From Aquabacterium commune (lineage in GTDB: Bacteria; Pseudomonadota; Gammaproteobacteria; Burkholderiales; Burkholderiaceae_C): a stretch of DNA of 64,000 nt. The stretch is from contig NZ_SNXW01000007.1 of assembly GCF_004362855.1 (NCBI RefSeq), forward strand, positions 62,001 to 126,000. The letters run 5' to 3'. Positions within the stretch are counted from its first letter, which is position 1; every line of letters begins with the position of its first letter. The position numbers and the translations under genes were made by a program. Of this stretch, positions 27,601 through 35,052 are shown one piece after another. Below the pieces are notes generated by a model. That model worked only from the letters and a program-made list of their open reading frames with translations, did not search any database and was not told the DNA's origin.

Positions 27601-29773
27601 AGTTGGTGACTTGGCCCAAGGCGTTGGTGACCTGCTTGAGGTCGCCCATGGTGTGGCCCACGGCTTGGGGGTCGGCACCGGTGAAGCTGGTGGCATCCCA
27701 GTACTCGTAGGTGGTGGTGTCGGCCACGTCGGTGCGCGGGCCATCTTCGCTGAGCACCTGGCCGTATTGGTTGTAGGTGTAGGTCCAGGTGCGGGTGTCC
27801 GGCGTGGTGTTGCCACTCACGCCGTGGCCCACGGTGGCCGCGAAGCCTTGCGCACCCGTGGCGTCGGTGGTGGACTGCTCCACCCGCTTGCACAGCACCA
27901 CGATCGGTTTGCCATCGGGCAGGTTGGCCACGCTGGTGGCGCCGTACTTGGGGCTGGTGCAGCTGGCCGGTGTGCCGCCGTTGAAGGGGTCGGGCTGGCC
28001 GTTGTAGACCCAGGTGGTGAGTTTGTTCGGCTCGGCTTGCTTGGTCTTCAAGGCCCAGTCGGGGTGCCATTGGGTGCTGATTTTGCGGCTTTGGGTGCCG
28101 TCTGCGGCCTTGGGCAGGGTTGAGCCCTCGGGCGTGACGCTGGCGCAGTTGGTGCCGCCGCTGCCGCCAGTCAGGCCTTCCACGCGGACCTTCTCCAGGT
28201 TGGCTACACCGTCGGCCGTGGTGGTGCTGAGGTAGCAGGCGCGGTGGCCGTTGAAATCAGTTATGGAAGCAATGTTGTTGCGCGTGTCATAGGTGTACGT
28301 CTTAGTGGCTGGTAGCGCCCCGGCATCACTGGCAGGCAGATCGACACTGGTGGGCAAAGTTACCCCAAGACTCGTTGAGAAATTGTACTTCCAAGCAGAC
28401 TGCAATGGATCGGTTATCACCGCCTTCGATATTAACCCAAAGCCATAGCCGCCATTCAACTCATATGAAATCGCAAAACTGTTAACTGGCTGCGATGCGG
28501 AACCTGACGGCGCCAAGGCAAATCTCTTCGTATTGATCGCCCTGTTATTTTTATCATAACCAAACGAAGACAGCCTCCAATTATTTTCATCCACCACACC
28601 AGTAAGAAGATTTGCCGCACCCGACGAGCGATCCTGAACATAGGAGTACTCGTTGTAATAATACAATAACGCAGCACCATCCGAATACCCCACAGAAGTC
28701 AAGTTATTACTTGGCGCAGCACCCGCCTGCACGACAGAACTGGGACCATCATAGCCATACCTAATGACTTCCCCGTTGACGCTGGAAACAGCCTGAATTC
28801 GTGATTGCCTGTCATACACAAACGACAGGCTTCGATCAAATGAATCAGACACACCGATCATCAACCCTGGCGCTGGAGCAATAAAAACAGAGGTACCTGA
28901 AGTGGAATAATTCAAACGCCGAAACCTACCATCAAACGATGTGATCGATTGGAGATTGCCAGCCAAGTCATACACCTCAATCTCACCACCAAGCAAATCG
29001 GTGAACCGATAGCCAACAATGGCACCAGACGTTTTCGCGAGGACCAAACTCCCCTTCACATCAACATCCGAAACATAACCGAGTGCATTTGGCGAAAATT
29101 GATATACCTTGCCGTCGTGACGCCAAACATTCAACACCCCCGCCCCAGATCGGCTTGATGTTATCTGTCGATTATAGGTATGCGACCAACCTGCACCCAG
29201 ATCCCTCTTGTTTCCCGCCATCAGACTCAACCCCGGAACCAAATTGATAGAGTTATAAAACCTTTCAAAAGGGAGGGTGACCGTTGAGACATCAATCACC
29301 TCTTCATGTTTGTTGGCAGAGTTAAAGCTAATGGGGTTGCCACACTGCGTACAGGATGGCCCAGCCAATTTTGATGCGGGCAAAGCAGGTGCGTTAAGGC
29401 AGTTACCCTTTCCATCATCAGCGCCACCACTGGGGCAGCCTGACCATGCATCCGCACCATAATTGGGATCGACAAAGCCATTACTGATCCAGCGCACCGT
29501 GAAATGACACACCCAACCAGCGTATCCGTTGTGTGGAGTGGCGCCATCATAAGAGACATAAGTTCTGTATATATCCTTTTGGTTTCTGTAATTCATTGCA
29601 GCAACGCATGCGTCATCTACAGAACGATAGTAAAAAAGATTTGGCTGGCCATCAGCAAACCAGTAAACAGCCGGATAATCAAATGCCCAACTTGAATTTG
29701 TTGAAAAAATAACTGCAATAGCTGCAATCAACCTCCACCAATGACACCACCCAGCTACAAAATATATTTTCAT
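24626..29773 (-). CDS. RHS/YD-repeat polymorphic toxin-type protein
   Basis: A 1715-residue protein. An N-terminal signal segment (LIAAIAVIFSTNSSWA) is followed by a Cys/Trp-rich region and a DUF6531-like block (HEEVIDVSTVTLPFERFYNS). Many RHS/YD repeats follow (for example YDANGNRT, YQYDVLDRLK), and the hyperconserved core end is [10 protein letters not shown] ... DPYGL at about 1548-1552. Residues about 1553-1715 are the variable tip, with KEFSHWIPNRMGG and a C-terminal CTCSQ; I do not recognise its activity. RHS cores form a shell that encloses a toxic tip. Odd features are a CTERM-like and a signal-like hydrophobic segment at 1188-1243, and an AT-rich 5' third joined to a GC-rich middle. 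Secretion route is unknown; no VgrG, PAAR or T6SS gene is nearby. Confidence 0.88.
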   Translation of the reverse strand: MKIYFVAGWCHWWRLIAAIAVIFSTNSSWAFDYPAVYWFADGQPNLFYYRSVDDACVAAMNYRNQKDIYRTYVSYDGATPHNGYAGWVCHFTVRWISNGFVDPNYGADAWSGCPSGGADDGKGNCLNAPALPASKLAGPSCTQCGNPISFNSANKHEEVIDVSTVTLPFERFYNSINLVPGLSLMAGNKRDLGAGWSHTYNRQITSSRSGAGVLNVWRHDGKVYQFSPNALGYVSDVDVKGSLVLAKTSGAIVGYRFTDLLGGEIEVYDLAGNLQSITSFDGRFRRLNYSTSGTSVFIAPAPGLMIGVSDSFDRSLSFVYDRQSRIQAVSSVNGEVIRYGYDGPSSVVQAGAAPSNNLTSVGYSDGAALLYYYNEYSYVQDRSSGAANLLTGVVDENNWRLSSFGYDKNNRAINTKRFALAPSGSASQPVNSFAISYELNGGYGFGLISKAVITDPLQSAWKYNFSTSLGVTLPTSVDLPASDAGALPATKTYTYDTRNNIASITDFNGHRACYLSTTTADGVANLEKVRVEGLTGGSGGTNCASVTPEGSTLPKAADGTQSRKISTQWHPDWALKTKQAEPNKLTTWVYNGQPDPFNGGTPASCTSPKYGATSVANLPDGKPIVVLCKRVEQSTTDATGAQGFAATVGHGVSGNTTPDTRTWTYTYNQYGQVLSEDGPRTDVADTTTYEYWDATSFTGADPQAVGHTMGDLKQVTNALGQVTNYTQYDKAGRLLAMSDANGLSTTYTYSPRGFLTSRSRSLSASGAATRTTTYHYDPRGLLDEVGLPGGVVSTRAGQAGAATGRRYTFQYDDAHRLIGMRSASGETVSYTLDNAGNVTREEWKNADGSSAKLIRREFDALNRLSSHIRQINGQDAATELGYDAQGNPTTTQRPQVAAYVESSPPKEARRYNALDQLTTIEDAINGAAKPTTLAPKANDELQALSAPNGGGWTYQRDGFGQVLQETSTETSGSTPGTPGAVKQTFDAAGNLVSRVDARGLTMAQQFDALNRLTAVQHTGTGADTSLDQSWRWDSSPSGAPLACGNGQGRLCQISTALGTRYLSYDAFGNITGQAQRFAALGSNSAQQVASQWGYDGEDRLSASVGAGNQSVALGRDAEGRASQVLGLLNGQAAVVVSETTYQATGEADRSTYGNQRVFDRDFDMGSGLSSGSRSAPAGGSGSVQDGDVPIPAWALLSLGAGLMATLRKHAKAQHTRPARLMSMLLALLVTIGALTQPEAAHAQTTSTTSTETITHDERGNVSGITRDGQAATYQYDVLDRLKAETGPSTQNITYDANGNRTGDASGSYTVVANSNRLATRNGQNVIHDAAGNVTRERVRLNGSLVTRTQAYNDDNQLAKVSINGVQVASYLYDHLGLRGQKTLANPPAGTPAITLYIHDPNGHLFQEIAGSGPRAGQALVTYAWKDDTPAAVIFHDTASSQHIVYLEVDQLNTPRRGTDSTGKVVWTWTSDAFGNTAPNEDPDGDGIKTTINLRFPGQYFDAESGLHYNWHRYYDPQVGRYTQPDPIGVEGGVNPYAYVEGNPNSYYDPYGLWAWGDPLPDDLVDFSAGMGDALSLGLTDWVRDQMGTNGGVNKCSGSYGAGQWAGAGVAAATGVAGGLRAAGTRGAGKEFSHWIPNRMGGPRALWNGNYVTKEVHALSDPYRYRFMPRTWKAANPMPNRLSQQWTRLPNVYKGAGAGSAYGAAGMAMNDCTCSQ
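25158..25308. repeat. Direct repeat copy B (RHS core end, in intact RHS gene)
   Basis: Partner of the repeat at 24004-24154. The mismatches noted by eye lie at the CGGATC(C/A)GG, CTC(G/T)GCG and GAT(G/C)GTGG positions. Similarity stops sharply at 25308 on one side and, on the other, shortly after the NPYAYV codons where the tips diverge. Confidence 0.85.
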
Positions 29774-30116
29774 GATTACCCACCCTCATTATTTATTTAT
29801 GAAAACCCAACCGCGCACTGAAAACACAAAAAGGTAGACAACAAGTGAACCCATGTTTTTAGCACACTTGGTTATATATTCTCTTACACCTGCACGCATA
29901 CATTATGACCACACACATCACGTTCGTATGTCAAGACCAGCCTGGTAGCGATCTACTTGGCTCAGGCGTGAGTGGCCGAAGCATATTTCGTGCAGCAACA
30001 CATGAAATTCTTGTCCAAGAAACCATGCTTGGCGCGTATCTTCCGCCTCGTCTCACGACAATTTTGTGACTCAAACACGGCTGACGCAAACGCTGCAGGC
30101 ATGAACACTCGCGGCG
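29774..30116. promoter_or_regulatory. AT-rich divergent region between RHS and XRE genes
   Basis: About 340 bases with no credible gene. The half next to the RHS gene (29774-29930) is strongly AT-rich for this genome. On the minus strand it holds GAGGG about nine bases before the RHS ATG and several TATA-like runs (29870-29885), so it probably contains the RHS promoter. The other half is of ordinary composition. No clear -35/-10 pair could be assigned. Confidence 0.4.
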
Positions 30117-30359
30117 ATGTCCGCGCCAGCCATGTCTCCCCCGTCCGAAGCGCGCAGCGCTCGCGCGGTGCTGGCCACAAACCTGATCCGATTGCGCGCC
30201 ACGCGCGGCTGGTCGCAAGAAGCGTTGGCCTTCGAAGCAGGCTTGCACCGCACTTTCGTGGCGCATGTGGAGCGCCAAGCGCGCAACATCTCGCTGGACA
30301 ACCTGGAGCGCCTGGCCACGGCGCTCGGCGTGCCGACTCACCAGTTGCTCCAGCCCTGA
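30117..30359 (+). CDS. XRE-family helix-turn-helix regulator
   Basis: An 80-residue single-domain DNA-binding protein: NLIRLRATRGWSQEALAFEA begins the helix-turn-helix, followed by GLHRTFVAHVERQARNISLD and NLERLATALGVPTHQLLQ. This is the standard Cro/CI-like fold, ending shortly after helix 5. ATG codons at 30117 and 30132 are both possible; neither has a strong ribosome site. It is divergent from the RHS gene and may regulate it or be the relic of a restriction or toxin-antitoxin module, but no partner gene is visible next to it. Confidence 0.82.
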   Translation: MSAPAMSPPSEARSARAVLATNLIRLRATRGWSQEALAFEAGLHRTFVAHVERQARNISLDNLERLATALGVPTHQLLQP

Positions 30360-30989
30360 GCTTCACCTGCCGGCCTCACGGCCCCGGTCTTGGCCGGTTG
30401 AGCCCCGCCGTTCAGCAGAACCCTGCGGCCCGCCGCACGGCATGCCCCGCACGCCGCCTGGGCCAAGCCAGGTGCCGCGTCACCGCGCCGGGCGGCGGCC
30501 CATTCCCAGCGGCCCGCCGCCCATCCCGAGCGGCATCTCGCCTGTTTTGCCTTGCCGGCAAGCCTGGGTGAATGATCCGCCGCTCACTGAGCCTTGCGCA
30601 CCGCCCCCAACGCCTCGCGCGCCGCACTTCCAGCTTGGAACGGTCACAGCTTTGCGTCTTGCGCCCCGCACAAAAAGCCCGGCGCGCGAAGCTCTCTGGG
30701 TTGCAGCTGGCACAAAGTGGCTTGCGCCCGAGGCTCTCTCACGTTGCGCGCGAGGCGAAACAGGCGGCAAGCCGCTCGGCACCCGCGACACGCGACTCAC
30801 ATCGGGCGGCGCGCCAGTGAAAACAGCTTGCGCGCCACGGTGCTTGGCGCGCGGCCCGCAGGCGGAGGCTGGCGTGCGAGCCCAAGCGCCTCGCGCGCAA
30901 GCTCACACGCCTTGCGAGCCAGACGCCATGGGCGACCAGCCGCCCCGTTTTCCCACTGGGCCTCGTCAAACACAAGAAAAGATCCACCC
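30360..30989. other. Geneless GC-rich stretch
   Basis: About 630 bases after the XRE gene. Open frames here are arginine-, alanine- and serine-rich and look like chance frames of GC-rich DNA. I see no ribosome site with a credible protein, no RNA gene, and only short imperfect internal repeats (for example around 30690-30710 and 30730-30750, both containing GGCTCTCT or AGCTCTCT). It may be the remnant of lost genes. Confidence 0.4.
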
Positions 30990-31012
30990 AAAATACCAAT
31001 GCATGGTATTTT
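30990..31012. promoter_or_regulatory. Palindromic operator before parD
   Basis: A perfect inverted repeat, AAAATACCA and TGGTATTTT, separated by ATGCA. A further TGGTA half-site follows directly. It lies 28 bases before the antitoxin ATG, where ParD/CopG-type antitoxins autorepress their operon. Confidence 0.7.
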
Positions 31013-31039
31013 TTGGTACCGCAGTCACAGGAGCGCAGC

Positions 31040-31288
31040 ATGGCAAAAAACACCAGCATCGTTTTGGGCGATCACTTTGAGGGCTTCATTGCCCAGCAAG
31101 TCAGCGCAGGGCGCTATGGTTCGGCCAGTGAGGTGGTGCGCGCCAGCCTCAGGCTGCTGGAAGAGCATGAGCAAAAGGTTCAAGCGCTCCGTCAGGCCTT
31201 GATTGAAGGTGAGAACAGCGGCGAGGCTGGCGCGCTCGACATGAAAGACATCATGCGTGCAGCACGAGACGACGCTGCGGGACATTGA
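31040..31288 (+). CDS. ParD-like antitoxin (CopG/ribbon-helix-helix)
   Basis: An 82-residue antitoxin of a type II toxin-antitoxin module. The N-terminus [20 protein letters not shown] is the ribbon-helix-helix DNA-binding domain, followed by [20 protein letters not shown]-like sequence (here [20 protein letters not shown]). The charged C-terminal part ([12 protein letters not shown]) normally wraps the ParE toxin. The ATG at 31040 follows AGGAG with seven bases spacing. Its TGA overlaps the toxin ATG by one base. The antitoxin looks intact while the toxin gene is broken, so it may now act as an orphan repressor of its palindromic operator. Confidence 0.88.
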   Translation: MAKNTSIVLGDHFEGFIAQQVSAGRYGSASEVVRASLRLLEEHEQKVQALRQALIEGENSGEAGALDMKDIMRAARDDAAGH

Positions 31289-31441
31289 TGCTGGATGTCC
31301 TCTACCTCCATCGCGCAAGAGCTGATTTGATCGGCATCTGGCGCAAGACACGAGAGACGTGGGGCGAAGCCCAGGCGGACAGCTACCTGCATCGTGCGCA
31401 TCCTGCACGAGCGCATGGATGTTGCAGGCACCCTTGCCTGA
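31288..31441 (+). pseudogene. ParE-like toxin gene with internal deletion
   Basis: The frame starts properly (ATG overlapping the parD stop) and encodes the usual ParE N-terminus, RARADLIGIWRKTRETWGEA then QADSYL. Directly afterwards, in a different frame, lies the usual ParE C-terminus IVRILHERMDVAGTLA followed by TGA at 31439-31441. The 45-50 residues normally between these parts are missing, and the join changes frame. The original frame runs on with unrelated sequence. The toxin is therefore inactive. Confidence 0.85.
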
Positions 31442-31456
31442 AACAGAGCCGCAAGC

Positions 31457-33328
31457 TCAACCTTGCGGCCCAAGCTGACCCTGCCCATGCTCCCCCGCCT
31501 GCTGCAACCTCCACATCTGCGCATAGCGCCCGTTGGCGCCCAGCAGCAGCGGGTGGGTGCCGCGCTCGATGATGCGGCCATGCTCCATCACCAAAATCTC
31601 GTGTGCGTTGACGATGGTGGACAGCCGGTGCGCGATCACCAGCACCGTCTTGCCCTGCGCCACGGCGGCGAGTTCGGCCTGGATGGCGCGTTCGTTGGCC
31701 GAGTCGAGGGCCGAGGTGGCCTCGTCGAACACCAGGATGGGCGGGTTCTTCAGCAGCGTGCGCGCGATGGCCACGCGCTGTTTTTCACCGCCTGAGAGCT
31801 TCAGCCCCCGCTCGCCGACCATGGTGCCGTAGCCGCCGGGTGTGCTGGTGATGAAGTCGTGGATGCGCGCCGCACGTGCGGCCTGCTCGACCTCTTCGCG
31901 CGTGGCCTCGGGCCGGCCGTAGGCGATGTTGTAGGCCACGGTGTCGTTGAAGAGCACGGTGTCCTGCGGCACGATGCCGATGGCGCGGCGCAGGCTGTCT
32001 TGCGTCAGGCCCTGCACGTCGTGGCCATGCACGGTGATGCGGCCCTGCTGCACGTCGTAGAAGCGGTAGAGCAGGCGCGCCAGCGTGCTCTTGCCCGAAC
32101 CCGAAGGGCCGACCACGGCCACGGTTTGCCCGGCCGGGATCTCGAAGCTCACGTCGTGCAGGATGGGCCGCGCCGGGTCGTAGGCGAAGTGCACGTGGTC
32201 GAAGCGCACCGAGGGGGCGGCCTGCACGCCGTGGCCTTTGAGCAGCAGCGGGCGCGCATCGGGCGCATCGGCCACCTCGCGCTCGCGCAGCATCAGCGTG
32301 AACATCTTGTCGAGGTCGGTCAGCGACTGCTTGATCTCGCGGTAGATGACGCCCAGGAAGTTCAGCGGGATGTAGAGCTGGATCATGAAGGCGTTGACCA
32401 TGACCAGGTCGCCCACCGTCATGCGCCCAGCCACCACGCCTTCGGTGGCGCGCCACAGCATGGCGATCAAACCCACGGCGATGATGGTCTGCTGGCCCGC
32501 GTTGAGCAGCGACAGCGTCTGCTGCGACTTCACGCCGGCACGGCGCAAACGCTCCAGGGCCTCGTCGTAGCGGTGCGACTCGAAGGCCTCGTTGTTGAAG
32601 TACTTGACGGTTTCGTAGTTCAGCAGCGAGTCGATGGCGCGGGTGTGGGCTTTGGAGTCGAGCTCGTTCATCTCACGCCGATAGCGCGTGCGCCAGGTCG
32701 TGACCGTCACCGTGAAGGCGATGTACACGACGAGCGCGCTCAGCGTGATCCAGGCAAAGGCCATGTCGAACTTGACGGCCAGCAGCGACAGCACCAGCGT
32801 GACCTCGATGAGCGTGGGCACGATGCTGTAGAGCGAGTAGGAAATCAGCGAGTGCACGGCGCGGGTGCCGCGCTCGATGTCGCGCGTCATGCCGCCGGTC
32901 TGGCGCTCCAGGTGGAAGCGCAGGCTCAGGGCGTGGAGGTGCGAGAACACCTGCAGCGAGATGCTGCGCGCCGCGCCTTCGGTGGCCTTGGCGAACACCA
33001 GCTCGCGCAGCTCGGTGAACACCGAGGTGGACAGGCGCAGCAGGCCGTAGGCCACCAGCAAGCCCACCGGCACCACCAGCAGGGCCTGCGGGCTGCTGGC
33101 GTTGGGCGCCAGGCGGTCCACCAGGTTCTTGAGCAGCAGGGGCACGCCCACGTTGGCCAGCTTGGCGCAGATCATGAAGCTCAAAGCCGCCACCACGCGC
33201 CACTTGTAGGTCCACAGGTAGGGCCACAGGCGCGCCAGGGTGTCGCGGTCGCTGCGCCGCTGGGTGGCGCCTTCTGGAACAATGGGGAGGTTTTTTCGCA
33301 CCCTTCGATTGTCGATCGCTTTGACCAT
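31457..33328 (-). CDS. ABC transporter, ATM1/HMT1-type permease-ATPase
   Basis: A 623-residue half-transporter that dimerises in the inner membrane. The N-terminal six-helix domain has the ATM1-family segment FHLERQTGGMTRDIERGTRA and NYETVKYFNNEAFE. The ATPase domain has Walker A GPSGSGKST (about 407-415), signature LSGGEKQR, Walker B ILVFDEATSALD and an H-loop (IAHRLST). Mitochondrial and bacterial ATM1 proteins export glutathione conjugates or metal-thiol complexes, and this is the likely substrate class. The start at 33328 overlaps head-to-head by two bases with the thioesterase start, so at least one start may be wrong or the promoters lie inside the opposing genes. Confidence 0.9.
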   Translation of the reverse strand: MVKAIDNRRVRKNLPIVPEGATQRRSDRDTLARLWPYLWTYKWRVVAALSFMICAKLANVGVPLLLKNLVDRLAPNASSPQALLVVPVGLLVAYGLLRLSTSVFTELRELVFAKATEGAARSISLQVFSHLHALSLRFHLERQTGGMTRDIERGTRAVHSLISYSLYSIVPTLIEVTLVLSLLAVKFDMAFAWITLSALVVYIAFTVTVTTWRTRYRREMNELDSKAHTRAIDSLLNYETVKYFNNEAFESHRYDEALERLRRAGVKSQQTLSLLNAGQQTIIAVGLIAMLWRATEGVVAGRMTVGDLVMVNAFMIQLYIPLNFLGVIYREIKQSLTDLDKMFTLMLREREVADAPDARPLLLKGHGVQAAPSVRFDHVHFAYDPARPILHDVSFEIPAGQTVAVVGPSGSGKSTLARLLYRFYDVQQGRITVHGHDVQGLTQDSLRRAIGIVPQDTVLFNDTVAYNIAYGRPEATREEVEQAARAARIHDFITSTPGGYGTMVGERGLKLSGGEKQRVAIARTLLKNPPILVFDEATSALDSANERAIQAELAAVAQGKTVLVIAHRLSTIVNAHEILVMEHGRIIERGTHPLLLGANGRYAQMWRLQQAGEHGQGQLGPQG

Positions 33329-33749
33329 GCCCGTCTCCCCTCGCCCCCAGACCCTCCTGACCCCGCCCGAGCTGCACCCCGACATGGAGCTCGTCATGCG
33401 CGTCATGCCCATGCCCAAGGACGCCAACGGCAATGGCGACATCTTTGGCGGCTGGATCATGTCGCAGGTGGACCTCGCCGGCTGCGTGCTGCCTGGGCGC
33501 GTTTCGCGCGGCCGCGTGACCACGGTGGCCGTCAACGAGTTCATCTTCCGCAATGCGGTGTCGGTGGGCGACCTGCTGTCGTTTTACGCCCGCGTGGAGC
33601 GCATCGGCAACACCTCGGTGACGGTGCACGTCGAGGTCTGGGCCGAGCGCCAACCCGCCGATCCCATCCTGGTGAAGGTGACCGAGGCCAAGGCCACCTA
33701 CGTCGCCATCGACCGCGATGGGCGCCCGCGCCCGGTGCTGTCGGTCTGA
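33327..33749 (+). CDS. YciA-like acyl-CoA thioesterase (hotdog fold)
   Basis: A 140-residue thioesterase that hydrolyses acyl-CoA to free acid and CoA. The key YciA segment is ANGNGDIFGGWIMSQVDLAG, containing the catalytic Asp of the hotdog active site, followed by GRVTTVAVNEFIFRNAVSVG and DLLSFYARVERIGNTS. Length is normal. Family members act on a wide range of chain lengths in the cytoplasm. The start at 33327 is the best visible, although it overlaps the divergent ABC gene; a longer frame begins at 33240 but has no similarity to the family there. Confidence 0.9.
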   Translation: MPVSPRPQTLLTPPELHPDMELVMRVMPMPKDANGNGDIFGGWIMSQVDLAGCVLPGRVSRGRVTTVAVNEFIFRNAVSVGDLLSFYARVERIGNTSVTVHVEVWAERQPADPILVKVTEAKATYVAIDRDGRPRPVLSV

Positions 33750-33776
33750 CATCTCACCATTTTCCAGGAGCACCCC

Positions 33777-34265
33777 ATGCGCACCCACCTCCCCCCTGCC
33801 ACCCACCCCACCTCGCGCCTGTCCGCCCTGCTGGGCTGCGCCCTCGTGGCCGCGGCCCTGAACGCCCCGCTGCAGGCGCAGGCGGCCGCCACGTCCGCTG
33901 CGACACCGGCCTCCGGCAAGGCGTCTGGCGCCACGGCGCCGCGCAAAGGCACCGTCACCGACGTGCGCGAAGTGCAGGTCAAGGGCGAGGGCTCGGGCGT
34001 GGGCGTGGTGGCTGGCGCGGTGGTCGGCGGCCTGCTGGGCAACCAGATCGGTCGCGGCTCGGGCAACACCATCGCCACGGTAGGCGGTGCCGTGGCGGGC
34101 GGTTATGCCGGCAACGAGGTCGAGAAGAACGTCAAGAAGAGCACCCTCTTCAAAACCACCGTCCAGTTCGAAGACGGCAGCGTGCACAGCTACACCCTGG
34201 GCCAGCGCTACGCCGTGGGCGCCCGCGTGCAGATGAACGGCAAGAAGGTGACGCTGGCGCCTTGA
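33777..34265 (+). CDS. Glycine-zipper 2TM domain protein
   Basis: A 162-residue exported protein. The signal peptide ends near LQAQAAA. The core is a glycine zipper of two short helices (GSGVGVVAGAVVGGLLGNQI and GSGNTIATVGGAVAGGYAGN), as in SlyB and rickettsial 17-kDa antigen proteins, followed by a small beta domain (TVQFEDGSVHSYTLGQRYAV). No lipobox is evident, so it is probably periplasmic or inserted rather than a lipoprotein. The family is associated with envelope integrity. CAGGAG precedes the ATG. Confidence 0.85.
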   Translation: MRTHLPPATHPTSRLSALLGCALVAAALNAPLQAQAAATSAATPASGKASGATAPRKGTVTDVREVQVKGEGSGVGVVAGAVVGGLLGNQIGRGSGNTIATVGGAVAGGYAGNEVEKNVKKSTLFKTTVQFEDGSVHSYTLGQRYAVGARVQMNGKKVTLAP

Positions 34266-34308
34266 GCGGCCCCTGGGTCAACCCGTTCAGCGGGTGGGCG
34301 GCTTATGA

Positions 34309-34321
34309 TCAGGTGTCCTGA
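34309..34321. promoter_or_regulatory. Inverted repeat before MarR-type gene
   Basis: TCAGG and CCTGA separated by TGT, about 30 bases before the regulator ATG and directly after a -10-like TATGAT (34304-34309). It could be an autoregulatory site; no convincing -35 box is seen. Confidence 0.3.
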
Positions 34322-34351
34322 CCATCCTGCCGCCAGCGGCAGGCCCCGTCC

Positions 34352-34999
34352 ATGCCCTCCACGCCCCCGTCCGTGACGCCACCTGTGACGCCACCTGCCC
34401 CCTGGCAGGACACCCCGCCGGTCAGCGCCCGCGTGATCGACGCCATCACCCGCATCGGCACGGTGATGCGCGCAGGCGTCTGGCAAGCCGCTGCCGCCGA
34501 GCACCTGCCGCCGGCACAGGCCGACATCCTCGACCTGCTGGCCGCCCGGCCCGAGGGCGTGCGCCTGTCCTGGCTGGCCGAGCAGCTTTCGGTCAGCGCC
34601 GCCAGCGCCAGCGATTCGGTCTCCTCGCTGGTCGGCAAGGGCCTGGTCGTCAAGGTCAAGGCGCCCGACGACGGTCGCGCCGTGGCGCTGCGCCTGACCC
34701 CGGCGGGCCGCAAGGTGCACCGCAAGTTGTCGCAGGCCCTGTCCTTCGGGGAAGATGCCGTGGCCCGCCTGCCCGCCGCCGACCAGGCCGCCCTGTTCGA
34801 GCACCTGCTGGGCCTCATCCGCCATTTGCAGCACACCGAGCACTTCCCCACTTTGCGCAGCTGCACCAGCTGCCAGCACTTCCGGCCCGGCAAGGGCAAC
34901 AAGCCCCACCGCTGCCAGCTGGTCGATGCGCCCCTGCCCACGGCCTGGATCCGCCTGGACTGCCCCGAGCACCTGGGCACCGAGGTGACACCGCCTTGA
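34352..34999 (+). CDS. MarR-family regulator with C-terminal Cys cluster
   Basis: A 215-residue regulator. The winged helix is visible as ADILDLLAARPEGVRLSWLA, EQLSVSAASASDSVSSLVGK (recognition helix) and APDDGRAVALRLTPAGRKVH (wing). After the dimerisation helix comes a 45-residue tail with four cysteines, Cys171-x2-Cys174-x13-Cys188-x15-Cys204 (LRSCTSCQHF ... HRCQLV ... LDCPEH), which looks like a metal or redox site. This tail is not part of the basic MarR fold. Signal and targets are unknown. A glutamine amidotransferase gene follows 53 bases downstream on the same strand. Confidence 0.85.
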   Translation: MPSTPPSVTPPVTPPAPWQDTPPVSARVIDAITRIGTVMRAGVWQAAAAEHLPPAQADILDLLAARPEGVRLSWLAEQLSVSAASASDSVSSLVGKGLVVKVKAPDDGRAVALRLTPAGRKVHRKLSQALSFGEDAVARLPAADQAALFEHLLGLIRHLQHTEHFPTLRSCTSCQHFRPGKGNKPHRCQLVDAPLPTAWIRLDCPEHLGTEVTPP

Positions 35000-35052
35000 A
35001 CCACGGCTCCCGGCCCTGAAGACCCCACCCCGCACACCCAGGAGGTTTCGCC

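Noticed and set aside
29931-30366. Minus-strand frames opposite the XRE gene
   Set aside because: Antisense shadows of a clear helix-turn-helix protein; no similarity of their own.
30594-31202. 202-codon plus-strand frame
   Set aside because: Arg/Ala/Ser-rich, overlaps the ParD operator and gene in another frame, and matches no family I know.
31285-31572. ParE toxin as an intact 95-residue gene
   Set aside because: Only the first 35 residues match ParE; the rest is unrelated and overlaps the ABC transporter, while the true C-terminus is found in another frame.
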